Positions 7,575 to 17,054 of a stretch of DNA of 64,000 bases are shown here, in pieces. The notes beneath the pieces were generated by a model, which was not told the origin of the DNA, did no database searches, and saw only the letters and a list, made by a program, of their open reading frames with translations. This stretch comes from Thermovirga sp. (lineage in GTDB: Bacteria > Synergistota > Synergistia > Synergistales > Thermovirgaceae): contig NZ_JACDOB010000002.1 of assembly GCF_017656375.1 (NCBI RefSeq), positions 62,001 to 126,000 on the forward strand, written 5' to 3'. A program made the position numbers and the translations under genes. Positions within the stretch are counted from its first letter, which is position 1. The number at the start of each line of letters is the position of its first letter.

Positions 7575-8357
7575 TTATTTCCATTTTCGGTAAATAGCCG
7601 ATCTTTTAGATGAAACAACTAAATTTTTCGCCCTGGCCCTATTTACCAGGCTCAAATCCAAAGTTACCTTTTCTATGGTTGGTTTTTCGTTTAAGTGGAT
7701 TACGACATCCCCAAAGGGGTCGATTATCATGCTCTGTCCCCCAAAAGAGAACCCTTTCCCCTCATCACACCTATTTACACCCACCACAAACACCTGATTC
7801 TCAATGGCTCTTGCAATCAATAAAGTCCTCCAAAGACGTATATGTTTCTTTGGCCAAGCACCAGGAACAAAAAGCACTAAAGCTTGCTTTTCTGCCAGTG
7901 CTCTGGATACTTCTGGAAATTCCATATCAAAACATATCATAACACCACATGATACCCCTGCTATGGACATTAACCCTAGAGATGATCCAGCTTTGAACAA
8001 ATTAGGCTCCTTATGTCCTGGATAGAGGTGGATTTTGTCGTAAAACGATTTCCTTCCTTCAGGTGAGTATATATAACACCTATTTCTGTTCCCCTGCTTA
8101 GTGGTAATGGCCATTGAGCCAGCTATTATCCACGTCTTATATCTTTCTGCTAAATTCCCAATATTTTCAATCAGAGGTGAGTTTTCTTTTATTAGAATTC
8201 TAGGGTCTGTTACAGGGTAAGTCGCATTCCAGAGCTCCGGTAAAACCACAACATCACATCTCATCCTCAGAGCGCTCTCCAAGTTTCGCATAACCATTTT
8301 TATGTTTCTGTCGGGATTTCCATGAGCTACTTTAAGCTGTACTATTCCTATTTCCAT
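7575..8357 (-). CDS. Carbon-nitrogen (nitrilase-family) hydrolase
   Basis: A 260-residue cytoplasmic hydrolase of the nitrilase superfamily. The catalytic triad is visible as Glu41 (VVLPELW), Lys108 (YDKIHLYPG) and Cys142 (GVMICFDMEFPE). Family members hydrolyse amides or nitriles to acid plus ammonia, for example omega-amidase or carbamoylase activities. The substrate here is not predictable. It is a single gene with a downstream gap to the transporter promoter, and is divergent from hypC. A role in amide nitrogen release would suit an amino acid fermenter, but that is a guess. Confidence 0.88.
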   Translation of the reverse strand: MEIGIVQLKVAHGNPDRNIKMVMRNLESALRMRCDVVVLPELWNATYPVTDPRILIKENSPLIENIGNLAERYKTWIIAGSMAITTKQGNRNRCYIYSPEGRKSFYDKIHLYPGHKEPNLFKAGSSLGLMSIAGVSCGVMICFDMEFPEVSRALAEKQALVLFVPGAWPKKHIRLWRTLLIARAIENQVFVVGVNRCDEGKGFSFGGQSMIIDPFGDVVIHLNEKPTIEKVTLDLSLVNRARAKNLVVSSKRSAIYRKWK

Positions 8358-8497
8358 TTTTTCACCCCTCTTATGGGCTTTTCTTTTTTATAATGAAAAT
8401 AATACACTAGGAATAACATAACATGTACTTTCTAAGTCTGAGACTTAAAGTTAAAATAACTAAGCAGCTCATACCTCAAAAAGAAAGGAGCATCAAT

Positions 8498-8746
8498 ATG
8501 TGTCTTGCGGTACCACACAAAATAATAAAGATGTTAGATAAAAACAGAGCCATTGCCTCCGCAGGGCCTGTTGAGGTCGAGATACGAACTGATATAGTAC
8601 CCGACCTTGCCATTGGTGATATGGTTTTAGTCCATGCAGGTTTCGCCATAGAGAAGCTTGTAGGAACAGAAGGAGAAGAAATATGCACCTTGTGGGAAGA
8701 ATTAAGGGAAGTGATGGAGAATGAAAATGTCTTCCCCTCAAACTGA
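8498..8746 (+). CDS. hypC: Hydrogenase maturation chaperone HypC
   Basis: An 82-residue HypC/HybG/HupF protein starting MCLAVPHKI; Cys2 is the invariant residue that binds HypD and the Fe(CN)2CO precursor. I start it at ATG 8498, which has AAAGGAG 7 nt upstream; an open frame extends further 5' but has no such site. It carries the metal cluster precursor between HypD and the NiFe-hydrogenase large subunit. It overlaps hypD by 26 nt, so the two are translationally coupled. The 140-bp upstream region is AT-rich with a TATAAT at 8389-8394 but no convincing -35. Confidence 0.96.
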   Translation: MCLAVPHKIIKMLDKNRAIASAGPVEVEIRTDIVPDLAIGDMVLVHAGFAIEKLVGTEGEEICTLWEELREVMENENVFPSN

Positions 8747-9821
8747 AGAAAAAATGGTACTAAAGCTTTCCCAAGCTTTAAATGCCCTCTTAAGTAAAGA
8801 AGGCAACAAAAGCATAACCATAATGGAAGTATGCGGTACACACACAGTGTCCATATTTCGCCACGGCATAAAATCTCTTCTTCATCAATCATTCAAACTC
8901 ATATCAGGGCCTGGATGCCCCGTTTGTGTAACAGACCAATCAGAAATAGACGCAGCCATTTCCATAGCCGAAAGAGAAGATTCAATAGTAACCACTTACG
9001 GTGATATGCTTAAGGTACCAGGAAGTTGGAGTTCTCTTCAAGAATGCAGAGCTGGTGGCAAATCAGTAAAAGTAATAACGTCCGTTGCTCAAGCCCTTGA
9101 TATTGCCAGAGAAAACCAAGACAAAAAAGTAGTATTTCTGGGTGTTGGATTCGAAACTACTGCCCCAGCAACAGCTGCAGCTTTGATAGAAGCAAAAAAA
9201 GAAAAATTGGACAATTTCCTAGTTTTCTGTATGCATAAAACAGTTCCTCCTGCTTTGGAAGCATTAGCCAGCTCTGAAGAGGTATCTCTAGATGGATTTT
9301 TGCTTCCAGGACATGTGAGCGTAATCATAGGGCTGGAACCTTATCGCTTTATACCCGAAAAATATGGAAAAGCTTGCGCTATAGCGGGATTTGAACCTTT
9401 TGAAATCATGGCAGGCCTTTTAGAGATAACCAAACAAATAATTAAAAAAGAACCTACAGTTAAATCCATGTACCCCAGAGCCGTAAGGCCAGAAGGGAAC
9501 TTAACTGCCCAAAACCTTTTAAACCAAGTCTTTGAGCCATGTAATGCACATTGGAGAGGTTTAGGAGAAATTCCCCTTTCTGGCTATAGACTGAAACCAG
9601 AATTTGAGGTTCACGATGCCTCAGTTCGTCTAGAAATAAAGGAATATGCCTCCTCACCTCCACCGGGCTGTCGTTGCGGAGATGTGCTAAAAGGCCTCAT
9701 AAGCCCGATCGAGTGCCCGCTATTCGGTAATCCATGTAACCCTATGCACCCTGTGGGCCCATGCATGGTCTCAAGTGAAGGAAGTTGTGCGGCACAATAC
9801 AAATATGACAGGAGGAGGTAA
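8721..9821 (+). CDS. hypD: Hydrogenase maturation factor HypD
   Basis: A 366-residue protein with all HypD signatures: EVCGTHT (Cys38), GPGCPVC (Cys66, Cys69), and a C-terminal cysteine cluster (GCRCGDVLKG, GNPCNPMHP, PCMVSSEGSCAAQY) that holds the [4Fe-4S] cluster. HypD is the scaffold on which the Fe(CN)2CO unit of NiFe hydrogenase is built, together with HypC and HypE. The start could be ATG 8721 or ATG 8727; the second has GGAG 7 nt upstream. The stop overlaps the ribosome binding site of hypE. No hydrogenase structural genes or hypA, hypB or hypF lie in the window, so those must be elsewhere. Confidence 0.96.
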   Translation: MKMSSPQTEEKMVLKLSQALNALLSKEGNKSITIMEVCGTHTVSIFRHGIKSLLHQSFKLISGPGCPVCVTDQSEIDAAISIAEREDSIVTTYGDMLKVPGSWSSLQECRAGGKSVKVITSVAQALDIARENQDKKVVFLGVGFETTAPATAAALIEAKKEKLDNFLVFCMHKTVPPALEALASSEEVSLDGFLLPGHVSVIIGLEPYRFIPEKYGKACAIAGFEPFEIMAGLLEITKQIIKKEPTVKSMYPRAVRPEGNLTAQNLLNQVFEPCNAHWRGLGEIPLSGYRLKPEFEVHDASVRLEIKEYASSPPPGCRCGDVLKGLISPIECPLFGNPCNPMHPVGPCMVSSEGSCAAQYKYDRRR

Positions 9822-9825
9822 TTTT

Positions 9826-10818
9826 ATGGAAAAACTAAATATTGGACATGGTTCGGGAGGAAGGCTAACTTCTGAAATAATATTCCAAATACTGCAACCT
9901 TTCAGAAAAGAAAACGTTTCTCCCTATTTGGAAGATTGTGCCATAGTAGATGGTAATATAGCCATAACGATAGATGGATATACCATATCGCCTCGATCTT
10001 TCCCCGGGGGGAATATTGGTGAACTTGCAATCTGTGGTTCCGTAAATGACCTAGCAATGCGAGGGGCCAAACCTAACTTTATCGCTATGGGGCTGATTGC
10101 AGAAGAAGGTCTAGCTAAAGACGAACTTCTCTCCTACATGGAAAGTGCAGCAAAGGTATGCTCAGAGCTCTCCATACAGTTAGTGACAGGAGACACCAAG
10201 GTGCTCCCAAAGGGGCAAGTCGATGGCCTATATATAACTACCTGCGCAATAGGGACTCCTCCTTCAAATAGAGATCCCCTAGGCATGCATCTTATAACCC
10301 CCGGAGACGTACTTATAGTAACCACAGAAATCGGACAACATGAGGCAACAATAGCAGCTTTAAGATACGGCCTATCAGTCCCATCACTGCAATCAGATTG
10401 CGCACCGCTATGGCCTTTAGTAGAACAGATAATAGAAATGGACGGCATAAAATGTATGAGAGACTGCACTAGAGGAGGACTCGGCACCGTCTTATGTGAA
10501 TGGGCAGAATCCACATCCCTTGGGATAGAGATCGAGGAAAGCAAGATACCTATATCCAATGAGGTCTCATCTCTCTGCGACATTCTGGGCTTTGATCCCC
10601 TTTATCTAGCGTGTGAAGGTTGTGCAATCATAGCCGTCGCCCCAGAAACCTCAGAAAAAGTGCTTTCAGTACTAAAAGCCCATAAATTAGGAGAAAAAGC
10701 CCAAATAATAGGTAAAGTTACAGAAGAGCATAAAGGTTACGTAGGCATGAACACAAAGGCAGGAGGCAGAAGACTCATAGATATGCCCGTAGGAGAAATG
10801 CTCCCTCGTATTTGCTAA
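9826..10818 (+). CDS. hypE: Hydrogenase maturation factor HypE (carbamoyl dehydratase)
   Basis: A 330-residue HypE. The N-terminus (LNIGHGSGGRLTSE) and the AIR-synthase-like fold segments (GGNIGELAICGSVNDLAMRG) are typical. The chain ends PRIC, the universal C-terminal cysteine that is carbamoylated by HypF and dehydrated to the thiocyanate which donates CN to iron. I start it at ATG 9826, 7 nt after GGAGGAGG, although the frame is open from 9775. It is the last gene of the hypCDE operon and is followed by a strong terminator. Confidence 0.96.
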   Translation: MEKLNIGHGSGGRLTSEIIFQILQPFRKENVSPYLEDCAIVDGNIAITIDGYTISPRSFPGGNIGELAICGSVNDLAMRGAKPNFIAMGLIAEEGLAKDELLSYMESAAKVCSELSIQLVTGDTKVLPKGQVDGLYITTCAIGTPPSNRDPLGMHLITPGDVLIVTTEIGQHEATIAALRYGLSVPSLQSDCAPLWPLVEQIIEMDGIKCMRDCTRGGLGTVLCEWAESTSLGIEIEESKIPISNEVSSLCDILGFDPLYLACEGCAIIAVAPETSEKVLSVLKAHKLGEKAQIIGKVTEEHKGYVGMNTKAGGRRLIDMPVGEMLPRIC

Positions 10819-10841
10819 ATTAAACACATAACCCCAAAAAT

Positions 10842-10873
10842 AAAAGGCGGAGAAATCTCCGCCTTTTATTTTT
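10842..10873. terminator. Bidirectional terminator between hypE and ymdB
   Basis: A perfect stem GGCGGAGA-AA-TCTCCGCC (10846-10863) is flanked by AAAA on the left and TTTTATTTTT on the right, so it can work for hypE on the plus strand and ymdB on the minus strand. The ymdB stop codon (10866-10868) lies within it. Confidence 0.9.
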
Positions 10874-11651
10874 CATAAACATCGTAAATACGAACAATAT
10901 CCACGGCCCTTCCTGTAGTCTCTTCCACTTCAACAACTACCGCATTGAGGATTAACCCATTCTTACATACCTCGAATTTAGAAGGTGTTCCTTTTAGGAA
11001 TCTTTCCATAACTCCAAACTTATCCATACCTATTACTCCAGCATGGCCTCCAGTCATCCCAACATCAGTTATGTAAGCCGTACCTTTAGGTAATATCTGT
11101 TCATCTGCCGTTTGTACGTGGGTATGAGTACCCAAAACACAAGACACCTTCCCATCGAGAAACAATCCCAACGCCTTCTTTTCTGAAGTCGCCTCCGCAT
11201 GGAAGTCAACTACCACCACTTCAGCCTTCACACTCTCAATAATTTCTTCAGCTTTTCTGAAGGGGCAATCAATAGGTGGCATGAACACTCTGCCTTGTAG
11301 GTTCATTACCAATATATTTATGCCATTCCCAGATCGGAACAATCCGTACCCCTGCCCGTGAACGCCCGGAGGGTAGTTGGCAGGTCTTAATACCCTTTGT
11401 TCACTGTCAAGGACCTCAAGAAATTCCTTCTTGTCCCAAACATGATTTCCGCTGGTGAGACAATGAAATCCAATATCAAACAACTCATTCATTACTTTTT
11501 CGGTAAGCCCGAAACCTCCCGCTGCATTCTCTGCATTCACAATACGAAAATCAAAGGGACCCCACTGAGTTTCTATTTTTCGGATATTCTCTTTCAGGAG
11601 CGTTCTTCCTGGCTTTCCCACTACGTCTCCAACAAAAAGAATTCTCATCAT
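10866..11651 (-). CDS. ymdB: YmdB-family metallophosphoesterase (2',3'-cyclic nucleotide phosphodiesterase)
   Basis: A 261-residue calcineurin-like phosphoesterase of the TIGR00282/YmdB group. Metal-binding motifs include GDVVGKPGR at the N-terminus, NAENAAGG, SGNHVWD, VDFHAEATSEK and GTHTHVQTAD. In Bacillus the homologue hydrolyses 2',3'-cyclic nucleotides and affects biofilm choice. It lies 12 bp downstream of rny, the same rny-ymdB order seen in many bacteria, which suggests a shared role in RNA turnover or signalling. Confidence 0.92.
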   Translation of the reverse strand: MMRILFVGDVVGKPGRTLLKENIRKIETQWGPFDFRIVNAENAAGGFGLTEKVMNELFDIGFHCLTSGNHVWDKKEFLEVLDSEQRVLRPANYPPGVHGQGYGLFRSGNGINILVMNLQGRVFMPPIDCPFRKAEEIIESVKAEVVVVDFHAEATSEKKALGLFLDGKVSCVLGTHTHVQTADEQILPKGTAYITDVGMTGGHAGVIGMDKFGVMERFLKGTPSKFEVCKNGLILNAVVVEVEETTGRAVDIVRIYDVYEK

Positions 11652-11663
11652 CTTCTCCCATTG

Positions 11664-13193
11664 CTACTTTGCGTACTCTACAGACCTAGTTTCCCTAACC
11701 ACCACAACTTTTATCTGGCCTGGATATTTCATTTCTTCCTCTATTTTCCTTGCAATATCAAAAGCTATCTTATGTATAGCTTCATCATCAGCTACATTCG
11801 GGGAGACCATAACTCTTACTTCCCTACCAGCCTGAATCGCATATGCCTTACTTACTCCTTTAAAGGACTTTGCTAGAGTTTCAAGCTTTTCAAGCCTTCG
11901 AATGTAAGATTCAAGGCTCTCTCTTCGCGCCCCAGGCCTTGATGCACTTACTGCATCTGCCGCAGCGACAAGGACATCATAAACTGATGTCATTTCTTCA
12001 TCTTCATGGTGGGAAGCTATGGCACTAACGACTTCAGGAGGCTCTCCATAGCGTCTCGCTAGATCTCTTCCGATCAGCGCATGGGGACCCTCCATCTTAT
12101 GATCAACTGCTTTGCCTATATCATGCAATAGGCCAGCACGCTTTGCCAAAGTCTCATCCAGGTTCAACTCTGCTGCCATCATCCCAGCCAAGTGGGCTAC
12201 TTCAAGGCTATGAGAAAGCACATTTTGACCATAACTGGTCCGAAACCTGAGCTGCCCCAGCAATTTGACCAGCTCTGGATGAATGGACTTAATTCCCACA
12301 TCCAATAGAGCCTCTTCTCCCGCCTCTAATATCATTTCCTCTACATCTTTCTGAGCTTTCTCGACGACCTCCTCTATTCTGGCAGGGTGAATACGGCCAT
12401 CTAAAACTAATCTCTCCAAAGACAATCTTGCAACCTCCCGCCTTACGGGATCAAAACTACTGAGCGCAACGGCTTCAGGGGTATCGTCCACTATCAAGTC
12501 GACCCCTGTATAAGTCTCAAAGGCTCTTATATTCCTGCCTTCGCGACCTATTATCCTCCCTTTCATCTCATCTGAGGGCAAATTAACTACGCTAACTGCC
12601 ATCTCTGAAGTTTGGTCCACAGCACACCGCTGAATGGCCCCAACCACTATTTCTCTAGCCCTCTTCTCCGCTTCACGCTTGGCCTTCTCTTCTAATTCCT
12701 TTATCCGCGCTCCAATAAAATGCGCTGCTTCTTCTTCTGCCTCTTTCAACAGAACCTCTTTGGCCTCTTCTCTTGTCATGCCCACTATTTCTTCTAATTT
12801 TTTAAGTTGCTCCTTATGTAAAACCTCGATTTCTTCACTTTTTTTCCTGAGTTCATCTTGCTTTTGCCTTATCTCATCCTCGCGCCTCTGAAGCATATCT
12901 AATCTTCTCTCTAAGTTCTCTTCCTTCTGTTCCAATTTACGCTCCGCTCTTTGAAGCTCCATACGCCTTTCCCTAATCTCTCTTTCCGCTTCTTGGCGCA
13001 ACCTTATTATTTCTTCCTTTGCCTCTGTCAAAAATTCCCTTTTCTGCCGTTCGGCTTCCTGGTATGCCTCTTTAAGGATCCTCTCTCGTTCATTTCCTGC
13101 TGTCTTTATTTTTTTCGTAATTAGACCCCTGTAAATCAAAAAGCCGGCAATAGCACCGACGGCAGCGCCCGCTACGAGCACAATTGGTAGCAT
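11664..13193 (-). CDS. rny: Ribonuclease Y
   Basis: A 509-residue RNase Y. Domain order is an N-terminal transmembrane helix (about residues 1-22), a long charged coiled coil (about 30-190), a KH RNA-binding domain with [15 protein letters not shown], and an HD domain with [13 protein letters not shown] and ASHHEDEEM. It is the membrane-anchored endoribonuclease that starts mRNA decay where RNase E is missing. The start has an AGGGGTGATG-type site. It has a 106-bp upstream gap to recX, so it probably has its own promoter, though I could not name one. It is co-directional with ymdB. Confidence 0.96.
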   Translation of the reverse strand: MLPIVLVAGAAVGAIAGFLIYRGLITKKIKTAGNERERILKEAYQEAERQKREFLTEAKEEIIRLRQEAEREIRERRMELQRAERKLEQKEENLERRLDMLQRREDEIRQKQDELRKKSEEIEVLHKEQLKKLEEIVGMTREEAKEVLLKEAEEEAAHFIGARIKELEEKAKREAEKRAREIVVGAIQRCAVDQTSEMAVSVVNLPSDEMKGRIIGREGRNIRAFETYTGVDLIVDDTPEAVALSSFDPVRREVARLSLERLVLDGRIHPARIEEVVEKAQKDVEEMILEAGEEALLDVGIKSIHPELVKLLGQLRFRTSYGQNVLSHSLEVAHLAGMMAAELNLDETLAKRAGLLHDIGKAVDHKMEGPHALIGRDLARRYGEPPEVVSAIASHHEDEEMTSVYDVLVAAADAVSASRPGARRESLESYIRRLEKLETLAKSFKGVSKAYAIQAGREVRVMVSPNVADDEAIHKIAFDIARKIEEEMKYPGQIKVVVVRETRSVEYAK

Positions 13194-13299
13194 GTAAACA
13201 TCACCCCTTATTCCATTGTCAAGTTACGTAATCATAATTACAACATAACCCATATTTGCTATCTTGAAGTAAATCCATACCTCAAATGTATTCTACATA

Positions 13300-13737
13300 T
13301 TAACATGCATCTTCACAAGTCATATCCAAAGCTCTTCTTATTGCAGATGAATTAAAACCTCTTCTTATCAACCTAGATCTTATTTGCTCCCTGCTCAAGT
13401 GCTCACGCCACTGGGAAGCCAATTTAAGGCACTTTGCAAACTCTTCCTCGCCAAACGTTTTCTTCACCTCTTCAATATGCTCTTCGGATATACCCCTTTT
13501 GCGCAACTCCAGCAAAATCCTTCTTATTCCCCATTCCTGATGGGTTTGAGCAAAACAGGCGGCATAAAATTTATCATCTATTAAACCACTTTCTTCTAAG
13601 TTTTCCAGTACCTTCAAAGAAACATCCTCACTGAAATTTTTGTGACGCAATTTCCTCATGACTTCTTTACGTGTATAGGCCCTTTTGGCCAATAATTTAA
13701 AGGCAAAAGCTTTAGCATTTCTCTCTTCTTCGTTCAT
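13300..13737 (-). CDS. recX: Regulatory protein RecX
   Basis: A 145-residue, very basic, all-helical protein with the three-helix repeats of RecX: LAKRAYTRKEVMRKL near the start, then WGIRRILLELRKRGIS, then LSREQIRSRLIRRGF. RecX binds RecA filaments and modulates strand exchange. Its start overlaps the recG stop by 4 nt, giving translational coupling. recA is not in the window. The length is typical for the family. Confidence 0.88.
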   Translation of the reverse strand: MNEEERNAKAFAFKLLAKRAYTRKEVMRKLRHKNFSEDVSLKVLENLEESGLIDDKFYAACFAQTHQEWGIRRILLELRKRGISEEHIEEVKKTFGEEEFAKCLKLASQWREHLSREQIRSRLIRRGFNSSAIRRALDMTCEDAC

Positions 13738-15815
13738 GCCGTTATCACCAATTCGAGTTTGTCGCCCAACTTTCTCAACAAATCTTCTCTTAGCTTTGGG
13801 AATCCATCAAGCCATGGATCCCTTTCAACCAGAGAAAAAGCTTCTTTTCTAGCTGAATACAATATTTTCCTGTCTCTTAGCAAATCAGCAACACTAAAAT
13901 CAGTAACTCCATGTTGTCTTGTCCCACATACTTCTCCTGGTCCACGTATAGCTAAATCTGCCTCAGCGATTTTAAAGCCATCGTTCGTGGAACACATTGC
14001 CGCAATTTTTCTTCTACCGTCGTAGTCATCCGTCTTTCCAAAAAGAAAACAGTACCCCTGTTTTTGACCTCTGCCAACTCTACCCCGCAATTGATGAAGT
14101 TGAGACAGGCCAAACATCCATGGATCCTCTATGACCATTACTGTCGCGTTTGGAACATCTATCCCTACTTCGATAACCGTCGTGGAAACTAGGATGTCAA
14201 TTTGTCCTCTCTCAAAATCTTTCATAATTTGCTCTTTTTCTTTATAGTTCTTTTTCCCATGAAGAAGCTCTACCCGTTTATTTTTAAAAAATTCCCTTAA
14301 ATGAGAAAATCTCTTCTCTGCCGAAGTTATGCTTGAATCCTCATTTTCCTCTATCATTGGACATATCCAATATACTTGCCCTCCTTTCTCTATTTCTTCC
14401 CTTAAGAAAGCCATAAGTTCTAACTCCATGTCCTTCCCCACGCTTTTTGTAATTATATTCTTTCTTCCAGGGGGCAGTTCATCTATGATGGAGACCGATA
14501 AATCTCCATAAACAGAAAGGGTCAAAGTCCTTGGGATAGGCGTTGCGGTCATGACCAACACATGAGGCTGCTCTCCCTTGTTCGCCAGAATATTTCTTTG
14601 CAAAACTCCAAATCTGTGCTGTTCATCTATCACAACTGCTCCTAACTTTTTGAAAGATAAATTATCTTGTATTAATGCATGAGTTCCCACTACAACGCTT
14701 ATTCTGCCTTTTGAAAGACCATCATATATTTCTCTTTTTTGGGCAAGGGGCACTGAGCCTGTCAACAAAGTAACTTTTACACCCAAAGGAGCCAGCCATC
14801 TATCTATTTTTTTAAAATGTTGCCTAGCCAAAACTTCGGTAGGAGCCATGAAAGCCGCCTGGTAGCCACTATCAACAGCACAAAGCATAAAGAGTATAGC
14901 TATCACAGTCTTCCCAGACCCAACATCCCCCTGCAGCAAGCGATTCATAGGGATATCTTTAACTATGTCCTCTTTTATCTCGGAAAACACCCTTTTTTGG
15001 GCATCAGTGAGCTCAAAGGGAAGTATCCTATCAATAAAAGAGTTTAACAATGAACCTTCTGTATTGAGTTTGTGTCCTCTATTACCTTTAACGTAAGATT
15101 TTTTTCTTATAGCAAGACCCAACTGTAACAAAAAAAGCTCTTGAAATGCCAACCTGTTGCGCGCAGCTAACCAATTTTCTCTTGAACTTGGAAAGTGCAT
15201 TTCTTTAATAGCTTGAAAAAAACCAGGATAACCATACTTTTTCAGGATATCTCCAGGTATAGGATCCTCAACACTACCTTCAAGCAGACAAAGGGTTTCT
15301 TTTATTATTCTTCTTATCCACTTTTGCACCAATCCATGAGTCCCAGGATAAATGGGGACAACAAGTCCCACGTTTTCAGGGGCCTCCCCTTCTTCAACTA
15401 CCTCAAATTCTCCATTATTTACCTGTTTAATCCCCCCTCTTATCTCAATCTTTCCATAAATGGCAACTCTCGATCCCGGTTTTAAAATACTTTTTAATCC
15501 TACACGATTAAACCACACAGCCTGAATTAAAGAAGTACCATCGGTAAGCAAGGCAGTACAAATAGTAAGATTTTTTCGTCTTGCCTTTCTCTGTTCGACG
15601 CTTACGACTCGGGCCAAAAAGGCCTGGATTTTTCCTGGTTCTAGAGAAGACAAGTCAGAAAGCTTACTTCTGTCCTCGTATCTTCTGGGGATAAACCAAA
15701 GCAAGTCTTCTACAGTTTCAACTCCAAGCTTTTTAAATTTTCTAGCACGAACAGGCCCAACCCCTTTGAGATACTGGACAGAAGAGCCAAGCTCCAATTT
15801 TTTCAATCTTTCCAA
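13734..15815 (-). CDS. recG: ATP-dependent DNA helicase RecG
   Basis: About 693 residues. Order: N-terminal wedge/OB domain beginning VQYLKGVGPVRARKFKKLG, Walker A GDVGSGKT, DEQH box (VVIDEQHRFGV), motif III TATPIPRTL, and C-terminal helicase motifs (LHQLRGRVGRG). RecG remodels stalled forks and Holliday junctions. I start it at TTG 15815, about 10-12 nt after GGAGGAG. An in-frame TTG at 15857 would overlap divIVA by 35 nt and has no good ribosome site. It is coupled to recX downstream. Confidence 0.95.
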   Translation of the reverse strand: MERLKKLELGSSVQYLKGVGPVRARKFKKLGVETVEDLLWFIPRRYEDRSKLSDLSSLEPGKIQAFLARVVSVEQRKARRKNLTICTALLTDGTSLIQAVWFNRVGLKSILKPGSRVAIYGKIEIRGGIKQVNNGEFEVVEEGEAPENVGLVVPIYPGTHGLVQKWIRRIIKETLCLLEGSVEDPIPGDILKKYGYPGFFQAIKEMHFPSSRENWLAARNRLAFQELFLLQLGLAIRKKSYVKGNRGHKLNTEGSLLNSFIDRILPFELTDAQKRVFSEIKEDIVKDIPMNRLLQGDVGSGKTVIAILFMLCAVDSGYQAAFMAPTEVLARQHFKKIDRWLAPLGVKVTLLTGSVPLAQKREIYDGLSKGRISVVVGTHALIQDNLSFKKLGAVVIDEQHRFGVLQRNILANKGEQPHVLVMTATPIPRTLTLSVYGDLSVSIIDELPPGRKNIITKSVGKDMELELMAFLREEIEKGGQVYWICPMIEENEDSSITSAEKRFSHLREFFKNKRVELLHGKKNYKEKEQIMKDFERGQIDILVSTTVIEVGIDVPNATVMVIEDPWMFGLSQLHQLRGRVGRGQKQGYCFLFGKTDDYDGRRKIAAMCSTNDGFKIAEADLAIRGPGEVCGTRQHGVTDFSVADLLRDRKILYSARKEAFSLVERDPWLDGFPKLREDLLRKLGDKLELVITA

Positions 15816-15822
15816 ACGTTTG

Positions 15823-16314
15823 TTACTCCTCCTTGACTGGTATTTCTTCTCTATCAATGTTCGTTGTTTCTAGGGAATTGAGCAATGAGCCGTATTTAGA
15901 TATAAGCCCCTTAAATTCCGCTATGAACTGGTACCTGACCTGCTTTAAACGCTCAATATCTCTCCTGTAAGCTTCTGCCTTTTCCTTGGCATCCATAACT
16001 ATTTTGTGTGCTTCAGCTTCAGCTTCAGCTATTATTACCTCTGCTTTGCTCTCTGCGTTATTAACTCGCTCTTCTGCACTCTTTTGGGCTAAGACAAGAG
16101 CGTCCTGTAATGACTTCTTTAATTCGTTATACTCTTTTAACTGATCCTCCATCCTTGCCACTGTAGTCTCAAGAATTTTTATCTTTTCAGAATAATCTTG
16201 AACAGTAACTATGACCTTTTCAATAAAATCTTCCACTTCCTCCGGGTTATAACCTCTCAAAGATCTACTAAAAGAAATATTCTCTATATCCAGCACAGTC
16301 ATAATAGTTTCCAT
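15823..16314 (-). CDS. DivIVA-domain coiled-coil protein
   Basis: A 163-residue protein whose first 60 residues match the DivIVA/GpsB lipid-binding domain (SRSLRGYNPEEVEDFIEKV), followed by a long coiled coil rich in Glu, Lys and Ala. DivIVA proteins bind curved inner membrane and place division, polarity or wall-growth proteins. It lies between the PLP-binding protein yggS and recG. The yggS-divIVA pairing recalls the division-associated clusters of Gram-positive bacteria. Start ATG 16314 follows a run of G. Confidence 0.87.
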   Translation of the reverse strand: METIMTVLDIENISFSRSLRGYNPEEVEDFIEKVIVTVQDYSEKIKILETTVARMEDQLKEYNELKKSLQDALVLAQKSAEERVNNAESKAEVIIAEAEAEAHKIVMDAKEKAEAYRRDIERLKQVRYQFIAEFKGLISKYGSLLNSLETTNIDREEIPVKEE

Positions 16315-16355
16315 AGCATCCCCCCCCTTCTTTTGCTACTCATTTCCGACCACTT

Positions 16356-17054
16356 TTAGTTCCTTGGCCCAAACAGTGCGGTACCGATCCGGACCATAGT
16401 GCTACCTTCCATTATCGCATATTCAAAATCACCACTCATTCCCATGGAAAGTTCTGGTAGCTTTATTTTTAACAACCCTTCCAACTTGGAGCGCAACGTT
16501 CTCAAACACGCAAAAGACTTCCTTATTTCATCTTCCCTGTCTGTCAGAGGCGCCATCCCCATTAGCCCTATGATTTTGATATTTTTGCATCTATCTAACA
16601 CATGTTCCATTAAAACCTCGACTTCGCACGGCTGTACTCCTTGTTTGCTCTCCTCTCCTGATATATTAACTTCTACCATGCACTCCAAAATTTTTCCTTT
16701 TTCCAAAGCTAAGCGTTGGAGGATATCTGCCAGATTGGCACTGTGCACACTCTGAATACAATCAAATATATCTATGGCCTTTCTTGCTTTGTTTCTCTGT
16801 AATGTACCAATAAAATGCCAAGGTATATCAAGGTCCCTTGGCCAATCTTTCCTTTTCCGCATCGCTTCTTGAATTCTATTTTCTCCAATAGCATAAATCC
16901 CTCTTTTAGCAACTTCTATCATTTCCTCTAGCGTTCTGGTCTTCGTGGCTGCTATTATTTTAATTTCCTCTGGTTTCCTTCCAGCTTTCAGGGCAGCATT
17001 AGCAATTCGCTCTTTTATTCTTTCCAGATTCTTTTCAATAACTTCTCCTACCAT
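16356..17054 (-). CDS. yggS: YggS-family pyridoxal phosphate homeostasis protein
   Basis: A 232-residue member of the YggS/PROSC (PLPBP) family with an alanine racemase-like TIM barrel. The PLP lysine lies in IIAATKTRT; other family features are IGENRIQEA, WHFIGTLQRNK and the C-terminal LSMGMSGDFEYAI and TMVRIGTALFG. It binds PLP and buffers B6 vitamers and amino acid pools without a known enzymatic reaction. It overlaps the HlyD-like gene upstream by 7 nt. The many PLP enzymes in the window make it relevant locally, but it is a housekeeping gene. Confidence 0.92.
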   Translation of the reverse strand: MVGEVIEKNLERIKERIANAALKAGRKPEEIKIIAATKTRTLEEMIEVAKRGIYAIGENRIQEAMRKRKDWPRDLDIPWHFIGTLQRNKARKAIDIFDCIQSVHSANLADILQRLALEKGKILECMVEVNISGEESKQGVQPCEVEVLMEHVLDRCKNIKIIGLMGMAPLTDREDEIRKSFACLRTLRSKLEGLLKIKLPELSMGMSGDFEYAIMEGSTMVRIGTALFGPRN

